Source: Chloroflexota bacterium (GTDB lineage Bacteria; Chloroflexota; Dehalococcoidia; SM23-28-2; RBG-16-64-32). From it: DNA of 37,498 bases. Position numbers and translations under genes: made by a program. Within the stretch, counting starts at the first letter, position 1. Each line of letters starts with the position of its first letter. The notes under the pieces were generated by a model. The model worked only from the letters and a program-made list of their open reading frames with translations, made no database searches and was not told the origin of the DNA. Of this stretch, positions 31,970-37,498 are shown piece by piece. The stretch is from NCBI GenBank assembly GCA_022564695.1, contig JADFKX010000003.1:1-37498 (forward strand), read 5' to 3'.

Positions 31970-32959
31970 CTACAGCCAGCGGTGTTGACGGTACCAGGCC
32001 GCCGTGAGCGAGGCCCCCTCTTTGAGGGTGACCCGGGGCGTCCAGCCCAGGTCGCGGCTGATCTCGTTGTGGGAGCAAACCCAGTGGCGCTGGCTCATCT
32101 CCTTGACCTTATCGCGAGTGAAGATGACGGCCTGCCGGCGTAGGCGGCCGTAGGTCTCGCTGAGGAAGGCGGCGGCGGTGAACGCCCAGGGAGGGGAGTT
32201 AATGCGCAGCGCTTTCCTGCCGTTGGCCTGCTCTACCGCGCCCAGCATCTGGCGCCAGGTGTAGACTGCGCCGTCGTCCAGGGTGTAGGTGGCGATGGGG
32301 GCCTCGTCAGAGGCGGTGGCAGCCAGGGCGACCGCGCGGGCCGCATCCTCGACGTAGACGCAGGAGATTGTGTTGGCGCCGTCGCCCAGGAGGGGCGCCA
32401 GCCGCCAGCGGGCAAGCCGGAAGAAGGTAAGGAGCTCGCGGTCGCGGGGGCCGTAGATGACGGGAGGACGGAAGATGACGGCCCCGACCCCGGCGGGTTT
32501 GCCGGCCCAGTCGCGCACCATCTCCTCGGCCTTGAGCTTGCTGCGTCCGTAGGCGGTAACCGGGGTGGCGGGGGCGTCGAGGGGGCGCGGCCGGCCGTCC
32601 TCGCTGGGGCCGTGAGCGGCGAGGCTTGATATGAAGACGAAACGGGGGGCGGCTTCGGCGGAAGCCAGGGCGGAGAGAAGGTTGGCGGTGCCCTCCGCGT
32701 TCACGGAGTTGAACTCGGCGGCGGAACGCGCCTTCACCAACCCAGCGGCGTGGACGACGGCGTCAACGCCCGCGACGGCGGCTGGGAGAGTGTCCGGCTG
32801 GGTGATGTCTCCCAACGCTTCCTCGATCTCTAAGCCGCGGAGGAACGAGCGGTCGCTCGTGCGTCGCGCCAGCACGCGGACGGTATGGCCTTCGCGGGCG
32901 AGCTGCTCGGCGATGTGGGAGCCGAGGAAGCCGGTGGCGCCGGTGACCAGGAATTTCAT
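31970..32959 (-). CDS. NAD(P)-dependent epimerase/dehydratase-family reductase, candidate CerR
   Basis: A 329-residue extended short-chain dehydrogenase: the cofactor motif is GATGFLG (7-13), the catalytic YxxxK is Y137/K141 with SS at 111-112, and IFRPPVIYGPRD follows. In Caulobacter-type ceramide synthesis the 3-oxo-sphinganine (or oxidised ceramide) reductase CerR belongs to this epimerase-like family. Its place right after the GNAT-like and Spt-like genes suggests the same role. Its ATG overlaps the GNAT-like stop by 4 bases (ATGA). By sequence alone it could act on another sugar or sterol substrate. Confidence 0.8.
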   Translation of the reverse strand: MKFLVTGATGFLGSHIAEQLAREGHTVRVLARRTSDRSFLRGLEIEEALGDITQPDTLPAAVAGVDAVVHAAGLVKARSAAEFNSVNAEGTANLLSALASAEAAPRFVFISSLAAHGPSEDGRPRPLDAPATPVTAYGRSKLKAEEMVRDWAGKPAGVGAVIFRPPVIYGPRDRELLTFFRLARWRLAPLLGDGANTISCVYVEDAARAVALAATASDEAPIATYTLDDGAVYTWRQMLGAVEQANGRKALRINSPPWAFTAAAFLSETYGRLRRQAVIFTRDKVKEMSQRHWVCSHNEISRDLGWTPRVTLKEGASLTAAWYRQHRWL

Positions 32960-34089
32960 GACGTAAGGGGTTTCTCGTAGAGGCGGTAGGTCTTGTCCAG
33001 GTGGCAGCCGACGTTGCGGATGATCGTGTTCACGGCGTTGTTGTCCTCCAGCGTCCAGGAGAACTCAGCCGAGTGGTAGCCGCCATCGCGGGCGGCACGG
33101 TAGACCTGGTCACAGAGGAGATAGGCCATGGCGAGGTATTTGCGGGTGCGGTATTCCTTCTTGACGCCCAGGATCATCAGGCGGCCGGTCTTGAGGCCGC
33201 GAACCTTCAGCCGCCACAGCAGCTTCGCCCAGCCGAAGGGGAAGAGGTGGCCGTTCAGGTCGCGGATTGCCTCGTTGATGTTGGGTACGGCGAGGATGAC
33301 GCCCGCGGTTTCTCCGTCCACCTCCACGATTGCAATCAGGCTGGTATCGACAATCGGGCGCAGATCTTCTGCGAGGTGGTGCGCCTCGGCGGGCGTCACG
33401 GGGACGAACCCCCAGTTCCCACTCCAGGTGGAGTTGAAGACTTCGAGTATAGTGGCGATCTCTTCATTGAAGCGTTTGATGTTGCCCTGGCGAATGTTGA
33501 CGTCCGGCCGCTGGCGGAGCTCCTCCACGGCGCGGCGCGCCTTTTGGGGTACGATGGCCGTATCGTAACGCCAGGAGTAGAGGTCCTTGGCTTTCTGGAA
33601 GCCCGCGCCCTCGATGAGTCGCCCGTAGTATGGCCGCGAGTAGGGCATCATGATCATGGGCGGCGTGTCGAAGCCATCAATCAGGAGCCCTACCTCCTGG
33701 TTGATGGAGAAGCTCAGGGGCCCGCGGATGGCCTCCATGCCATGCTGCCGGAGCCAGTCCTCAGCCGCTTCAAATAGCGCCTGAGCCGTCTCCGCCTCAT
33801 CCTCCGATTCGAAAAAGCCGAAGAAGCCGGTGCGCTCCTCGTGGTACCGGTTGTGCTCGTGGTCCACCTGGGCCGAGATGCGCCCGACTACCTGGCCGTT
33901 ACGGTGGGCGAGGAAGAGTTGGGCGTCGGCGTGTTGGAGGAAGGGGTTGGTCTTCGGTTTGAACCGTTTGCGCTCCAGATAGAGGAGCGGGGGCACCCAG
34001 TTGGGGTCTTCCCGGTAGAGGTGGAAGGGCAGCTTGATGAAGGCGTTCAGGTCACGGCGGCCGGAAACCGGCGACACAGTCACCGACAT
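32956..34089 (-). CDS. GNAT-like acyltransferase, candidate bacterial ceramide synthase (bCerS)
   Basis: A 377-residue protein of two GNAT-like halves: N-terminal residues include FHLYREDPNWVPPLL and LAHRNGQVVGRISAQVDHEHN (an acetyltransferase beta4-like strand), and the C-terminal half includes GYHSAEFSWTLEDNN-AV-NTIIRN. The form FIKLPF-x-LY-x-DPNWVPPL is characteristic of a large uncharacterised family, to which I believe bacterial ceramide synthase (N-acylation of the sphingoid base with acyl-CoA) belongs. ATG 34089 has AGAGGAG 7 bases upstream. It lies between the Spt-like gene (13-base gap) and the reductase (overlap), which strongly supports this role. Confidence 0.72.
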   Translation of the reverse strand: MSVTVSPVSGRRDLNAFIKLPFHLYREDPNWVPPLLYLERKRFKPKTNPFLQHADAQLFLAHRNGQVVGRISAQVDHEHNRYHEERTGFFGFFESEDEAETAQALFEAAEDWLRQHGMEAIRGPLSFSINQEVGLLIDGFDTPPMIMMPYSRPYYGRLIEGAGFQKAKDLYSWRYDTAIVPQKARRAVEELRQRPDVNIRQGNIKRFNEEIATILEVFNSTWSGNWGFVPVTPAEAHHLAEDLRPIVDTSLIAIVEVDGETAGVILAVPNINEAIRDLNGHLFPFGWAKLLWRLKVRGLKTGRLMILGVKKEYRTRKYLAMAYLLCDQVYRAARDGGYHSAEFSWTLEDNNAVNTIIRNVGCHLDKTYRLYEKPLTS

Positions 34090-34102
34090 GATTGGGCTCC
34101 TC

Positions 34103-35395
34103 TTAGGGTAGGAGGCCGTGCTTGCGTCCCAGGGTCTGAAACTGTTCAAGGACGAACTCTATCTGTTCGTCCTTGTGGGTGGCCATGCAGCTGGTGCGGA
34201 GCAGGGCCTTACCCATGGCCACGGCGGGGAAGATAACGGGGTTGGTGTACACACCGCAGTCGATGAGGTCTCGCCAGAATGTGACGGTGGCGAGCTCGTC
34301 GCCGATACTGATGGGGATGATCGACGTCTGGGATTCGCCGGTGTCGAACCCCATATCGTTCAGTCCGCTGCGAAGCGTTTCCCCGAGGCGCTGTACGGTC
34401 TCCACCAGCTCCGGCTCGTCAATGAGCACCTCCAGGGAGGCGAGGGCGGCGGCGGCCGAGGCGGGGGGCAGGCTGGCGGAGAAGATCATGGAGCGGCCGA
34501 AGTGCTTGATCCAATCCAGCACGGCGCGGCTGCCGGCGACGAAGCCGCCAACGGAGGCGAAGGACTTGGAGAAGGTGCCGACCGTCAGATCAATCTTCCC
34601 ATCTATGCCGAAGTGGCTGGCGGTTCCGCGGCCACCGGTGCCGATAACGCCGATGGCGTGGGCGTCGTCTACCAGGAGGCGAACCTGATGGCGCTGGCAC
34701 ACCTCGACGATCGCGGGCAGGTCGGCGATGTCGCCGCCCATGCTGAACACGCCGTCGATGATTACGAGGCAGGTTTTTTTCTTATCCAGGCGGCGGAGGA
34801 TCGTGTCCAGATGCCTGGCGTCGTTGTGGCGGAAGCGCAGCATCTCACCTTCCGCGAGGCGGCAGGCGTCGTAGATGCTGGCGTGATCCGCTTTGTCGAC
34901 GACAGCCACGGAGCGGCTGTCAACCAGGGATGAGATGACGCCGAGGTTTGTCTGGTAGCCGGTGGCGAACACCACGGCCGCCTCCGTGCCCAGGAACTTG
35001 GCGATCCTGTTCTCAAGCTTCTCGTGCAGGTGAGTGGTGCCGTTGAGAAGACGGGAGCCGGTTAAGGAGGTGCCGTGCTCGCTGATGGCGTCCTGGGAGG
35101 CCTGAACGACGCGGGGATGCCTTGTAAGCCCCAGATAGTTATTGGAGCCCAGCATAATCACTTCGCGGCCGTAGATCATTGCTACGGCGCCGTCGTTGCG
35201 GTCCAGGGGCTGGAAGAAGGGGTAGAGTCGAGCGGCGCGGGCCTGCTCTGGGAGCTTGAAGCTGTGGACCTTGGCGAAGATGTCGCGCCCGTCCCCGTCG
35301 TCGTAGCGACCGGGCAGCATGCCTTCAATGGTGAGACCGGCGAAGGCGAGGGCTGCGGTCTGCGGATCGGGTTTCGGCTCAGCCTGTTTGGCCAT
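34103..35395 (-). CDS. Serine palmitoyltransferase-like alpha-oxoamine synthase
   Basis: A 430-residue PLP enzyme of the alpha-oxoamine synthase family, which condenses an amino acid with an acyl-CoA. The cofactor lysine is K277 in VGTFSKSFASVGGF, the PLP-stacking His is H171 (DKADHAS), and the VDDAHAIGVIG segment gives D243/H246. The forms LYPFFQPLD, MLGSNNYLGL and GSRLLNGTTHLHE resemble bacterial Spt more than glycine C-acetyltransferase (Kbl). About 40 extra N-terminal residues precede the fold. As first gene of the set with GNAT- and reductase-like partners it likely makes 3-ketosphinganine from serine and palmitoyl-CoA. Kbl or BioF remain alternatives. Confidence 0.78.
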   Translation of the reverse strand: MAKQAEPKPDPQTAALAFAGLTIEGMLPGRYDDGDGRDIFAKVHSFKLPEQARAARLYPFFQPLDRNDGAVAMIYGREVIMLGSNNYLGLTRHPRVVQASQDAISEHGTSLTGSRLLNGTTHLHEKLENRIAKFLGTEAAVVFATGYQTNLGVISSLVDSRSVAVVDKADHASIYDACRLAEGEMLRFRHNDARHLDTILRRLDKKKTCLVIIDGVFSMGGDIADLPAIVEVCQRHQVRLLVDDAHAIGVIGTGGRGTASHFGIDGKIDLTVGTFSKSFASVGGFVAGSRAVLDWIKHFGRSMIFSASLPPASAAAALASLEVLIDEPELVETVQRLGETLRSGLNDMGFDTGESQTSIIPISIGDELATVTFWRDLIDCGVYTNPVIFPAVAMGKALLRTSCMATHKDEQIEFVLEQFQTLGRKHGLLP

Positions 35396-35429
35396 AAGTC
35401 GTCTCTAGTTTGGTTACCTACGGCCTAAT

Positions 35430-35454
35430 TGTCAACCCGCCAATACGATTGGCG
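35430..35454 (-). promoter_or_regulatory. -35 element and inverted repeat upstream of the Spt-like operon
   Basis: CGCCAAT-ACG-ATTGGCG (35438-35454), a perfect 7-bp inverted repeat, lies immediately upstream (- strand sense) of a perfect TTGACA (35430-35435). The -10 is poor (AAACTA at 35406-35411, 18-base spacing), suggesting an activator-dependent or repressed promoter. The remaining 189-base space up to the permease stop holds no gene. Confidence 0.4.
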
Positions 35455-35584
35455 ATTATGAGTCAAGTGTCTAATCGGGTACGTTCGTTGAATATACAGC
35501 GGATGCCCGTTGACGGAGCCGCGGTCAGCGCGTTCGTTTGGGACGTGGCTGAGCCACTCGTCGGCTGTTCGTGACTGGAGTTGG

Positions 35585-36463
35585 CTAGTCCGCGATAGGC
35601 GGGTCAGCCTCGCGTTCCGCCAGCCGCGCCTGTGCCGCAGCCGGCGTGGGTGCGACAGACGGAGAGGCTGGACGCATGGCGATGAAGTACCAGGAGGCCA
35701 ATACTAGGTATGTGGGGTAGGCGATGACCTCCAGCAGCGATGGGTTGCCGTTGTATCCAAGCAGTGCTTTCAACCAGAGGCCGACGCCACTGCCATCGTT
35801 AACGATGTTGTTGATGTCCCAGACGTGCTCGATGGAGATAGGCAGTAGGGCGGCCTCCTGAAGCTCGTGAATGCCGTGTATCAGTAGCCCTGCCGCGAAG
35901 AAGATGAGAAGGGTGCCGGTCACGTTGAAGAACACCCGCAGGTTCAGGCGATAGCCGCCGCTGTAGATTCCCCACGACAGGCCAACGGCGACGACTATCC
36001 CTGCCGTTGCGCCGATGGTGGATTCCAGCGGTGTTGATGTCCGTGTCGCGGCGAACAAGAAGACGGCCGTTTCCAGACCTTCTCTCAGGATGGCGCTGAA
36101 CGGTATCAGGGCCAGCGCAAACACCGACCCCATCCCGATCGCCTGCGCCATCTCGTGTTCCAGGCTCTTCTTGATCCCGGCCGACTGCCGCTTCATCCAG
36201 ACGATCATCCAGCTCAGGACGCCGACCGCCGCCAGCATAGCAAGCCCTTCGAACGCCTCCGCCCCCCTGCCCTCGAACTCGCCGGCGATGGCAAAGATCG
36301 CTGCTCCTACGACGAGGCTGATGGCCACGGCGGCCAGGGCCGCCAGGAGCACCGTCCGGAAGTGACGCCTCTGGTTGGTGGACTTGAGGTAGGCCAGGAT
36401 GATAGCGACGATGAGCCCGGCCTCTAGGCCTTCTCGCAAGGTTATGAGGAAGCTGCCACCCAT
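35585..36463 (-). CDS. FTR1/EfeU-family high-affinity iron permease
   Basis: A 292-residue membrane protein with about seven helices. Both iron-binding REGLE motifs are present: REGLEAG at residues 10-16 and REGLETA at 127-133, arranged in the internal two-fold repeat of FTR1/EfeU proteins. The last 25 residues are a Pro/Ala-rich cytoplasmic tail. In the EfeUOB system partner proteins oxidise and deliver iron; no EfeO or EfeB gene is adjacent here. The upstream region has repeated operator-like boxes, consistent with metal control. Confidence 0.9.
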   Translation of the reverse strand: MGGSFLITLREGLEAGLIVAIILAYLKSTNQRRHFRTVLLAALAAVAISLVVGAAIFAIAGEFEGRGAEAFEGLAMLAAVGVLSWMIVWMKRQSAGIKKSLEHEMAQAIGMGSVFALALIPFSAILREGLETAVFLFAATRTSTPLESTIGATAGIVVAVGLSWGIYSGGYRLNLRVFFNVTGTLLIFFAAGLLIHGIHELQEAALLPISIEHVWDINNIVNDGSGVGLWLKALLGYNGNPSLLEVIAYPTYLVLASWYFIAMRPASPSVAPTPAAAQARLAEREADPPIAD

Positions 36464-36557
36464 TGGAGACTGCCTACCGAAAACGGGTGGGGATGGAACG
36501 GGCGGTATTGGAGAGGGAGCGGTTCGGCATGCTGGTCACCTCCAGGTTAATGTCCGT

Positions 36558-36623
36558 CTTAACTTAGCGCTTGCTTAATATTAGCGCGTACTTACCTTAG
36601 ACCTGTGCACGTGCATAAGTCAA
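36558..36623 (-). promoter_or_regulatory. Iron permease promoter region with three direct repeats
   Basis: CTTAACTTAGCG (36558-36569), CTTAATATTAGCG (36574-36586) and CTTACCTTAG (36591-36600) recur every 16-17 bases, about 95-140 bases before the permease start. A candidate - strand promoter has TTGACT at 36618-36623 and TAAGGT at 36594-36599 (18-base spacing), so the third repeat overlaps the -10. A perfect TGCACGTGCA palindrome (36606-36615) fills the spacer. The layout fits repressor binding at the start site; the regulator (Fur- or DtxR-like) is inference. Confidence 0.45.
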
Positions 36624-36629
36624 GAGCTT

Positions 36630-36647
36630 TTGGGAAATATTTCGCAA
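36630..36647. promoter_or_regulatory. Near-consensus Rex-box-like palindrome
   Basis: TTGGGAAATATTTCGCAA differs from the classic Rex operator TTGTGAAATATTTCACAA at only two positions and contains its perfect GAAATATTTC core. It lies 7 bases upstream of the candidate permease -35. The window encodes a Rex protein whose recognition helix is standard. Whether this site serves the iron permease or is coincidental is not shown. Confidence 0.5.
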
Positions 36648-36731
36648 ATTGGACGATACGACTGCGCGCAGTGTGGCGCCGCTAAGGGGCAGCCACAGTC
36701 GCTGAAGCCCCAGGATGGCGATGGAGCGCGT

Positions 36732-36935
36732 CTACATCTCGACGGCGGGCTTGCCGGCGCCTATGTACTTGGGTGGGTCCTCGTCGAACATATGCTTGCA
36801 GCCGGGGGCGCAGAAGTAGTAGGTCTCGCCCTCGTGCTCGCTGGTGGCGCGGGCGGTCTCCTTTTCCACCGTCATGTGGCAGACGGGGTCGATGGCGGTG
36901 GCGGGCTTCTTGCGGAAGATGTCCAGGATACCCAT
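36732..36935 (-). CDS. YHS-domain metal-binding protein
   Basis: A 67-residue protein. After a short basic start (MGILDIFRKK) it has a YHS domain: DPVCHM (C19, H20), then TYYFCAPGCKHMF (C42, C46), the ligand set seen in copper/heavy-metal-associated YHS proteins and ATPase tails. It probably binds or shuttles a transition metal in the cytosol. ATG 36935 with GAAGGAGAT 6 bases upstream is clear; a longer in-frame ORF covers the next gene and was rejected. It lies 16 bases after the Ddn-like gene and upstream of the iron permease on the same strand. Confidence 0.85.
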   Translation of the reverse strand: MGILDIFRKKPATAIDPVCHMTVEKETARATSEHEGETYYFCAPGCKHMFDEDPPKYIGAGKPAVEM

Positions 36936-36951
36936 GCTGATCTCCTTCACG

Positions 36952-37431
36952 CTAAGCGGTTGACTGTGCAGGGATGAGGATCGCAAACGCGACGCCGAGC
37001 CCGCCGACGGTCGAGTGGAGGCTGGTCGCCATGTAGCGCACAAACGGCGGCAAAGACTGCGTATCGGGCGGGCTCTCACCGGGCGTAAACACAATCGTTC
37101 TGGCTTCGTGTGCCCGGCCACGGAGCCAGTAGCGAACATTGGGGTTCACGCGAACGTTTTCAATCCATTGGGATCGGTTGCCGCGGACCGTGCCGATTAA
37201 GAGGTAGTCGCCGAATAACGTGGCTAGAATCGGTATGGAATACGGTAGCCCGGTCCGCCGGCCCTTCGTTTCTAACGCGATCAGCCCGGTAAGGCCAAAG
37301 GCAGGGAAACCGCATCCCGCGCGCACTGCCGGTTCAACCAGCAGGTTCAGGGTGCGATAGAATCCGGCCTCCATGGTCGCAAGTCTGGACACGGCAGCAC
37401 CTAGTATTCGGGGGTGCTGGACGGTTGTCAA
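36952..37431 (-). CDS. Ddn-like deazaflavin (F420)-dependent nitroreductase family protein
   Basis: A 159-residue protein with the split-barrel Ddn signature: LIALETKGRRTGLPYSIPILATLFGDYLLIGT, then RSQWIENVRVNPNVRYWLRGR. Family members bind F420 and reduce quinones or nitro compounds, often at the membrane. The C-terminal 30 residues are hydrophobic and could contact the membrane. The start is uncertain: TTG 37431 gives the full form, while ATG 37374 (MEAGFYRTL) would give 140 residues. With the LLM oxidoreductase it supports an F420-using organism. Confidence 0.75.
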   Translation of the reverse strand: MTTVQHPRILGAAVSRLATMEAGFYRTLNLLVEPAVRAGCGFPAFGLTGLIALETKGRRTGLPYSIPILATLFGDYLLIGTVRGNRSQWIENVRVNPNVRYWLRGRAHEARTIVFTPGESPPDTQSLPPFVRYMATSLHSTVGGLGVAFAILIPAQSTA

Positions 37432-37447
37432 CTCTGAGCGTGCGACG

Positions 37448-37498
37448 CTACTTCTCCTTGACGGCGTGGCCGCCGAACTCGTTCCGCAGGGCAGCGAT
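37448..37498 (-). CDS. 3' end of probable 6-phosphogluconate dehydrogenase (partial)
   Basis: The window ends inside a - strand gene whose last 16 residues are IAALRNEFGGHAVKEK. The ALRN-x-FGGHAVK ending is typical of the short, NAD-type decarboxylating 6-phosphogluconate dehydrogenase (gnd). Only the C-terminus is visible, so the call rests on one motif. It ends 16 bases before the Ddn-like gene, probably the same transcript. Confidence 0.5.
   Translation of the reverse strand: MAALRNEFGGHAVKEK

Noticed and set aside
34103..35395. Glycine C-acetyltransferase (kbl) assignment
   Set aside because: No threonine dehydrogenase gene is adjacent, and the LYPFF and GSRLLNGT forms plus the GNAT-like and reductase partners favour Spt. 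It is kept as an alternative, not the main call.

Overview
The window is a high-GC bacterial chromosome segment. It most resembles Chloroflexota, probably near class Dehalococcoidia or a SAR202-like lineage. That placement is inferred from the gene complement: a type-2 PyrF, a DUF951/bifunctional-nuclease neighbourhood before the ATP synthase operon, Rex, an F420-type LLM oxidoreductase and Ddn-like protein, and many alpha/beta hydrolases. No rRNA or tRNA gene was seen, so it rests on protein content alone.

Left part (1-13.7 kb, + strand): pyrF, a DUF951 protein, an MFS exporter and a bifunctional nuclease end at a clear terminator (3076-3103). A complete F-type ATP synthase operon follows (atpI/Z-like, atpB, E, F, H, A, G, D, C) and runs into murA and mreB. 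It has three oddities. A DinB-like gene lies between atpH and atpA. An unrecognised 96-residue gene lies between atpD and atpC. The atpA-atpG junction carries an extra truncated copy of the first 47 bases of atpG together with three REP-like palindromes, and the resulting 45-codon leader ORF ends in a TAATG overlap with the real atpG start. MurA has Asp in place of the usual catalytic-loop Cys, which predicts fosfomycin insensitivity.

Middle part (13.7-26.4 kb): rex (- strand) has a recognisable promoter and a perfect 12-bp inverted repeat in its leader. It is followed by a winged-helix/AAA ATPase of unknown role. A - strand run then holds two operon-like groups of alpha/beta hydrolases, an LLM flavin/F420 oxidoreductase, a 2H phosphoesterase, an APH-like phosphotransferase and a class III aminotransferase. 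A membrane-anchored Pro/Thr-repeat protein and an AT-richer TfoX-like gene lie between them. An HD-GYP protein and a tandem glyoxalase (VOC) protein follow on the + strand.

Right part (26.4-37.5 kb): a promoter drives a three-gene set made of a small membrane protein, a kinase-like/methyltransferase fusion and a membrane sulfatase-fold enzyme, perhaps for envelope polymer modification. After a thiolase comes a - strand operon whose order (serine palmitoyltransferase-like, GNAT-like, epimerase-like, then rpiB) matches the enzymes of bacterial ceramide synthesis (Spt, bCerS, CerR). This is the strongest candidate for an unexpected pathway here. The window ends with an FTR1/EfeU iron permease preceded by repeated operator-like boxes and a near-consensus Rex box, a YHS metal-binding protein, a Ddn-like F420 protein and the 3' end of a probable 6-phosphogluconate dehydrogenase gene.
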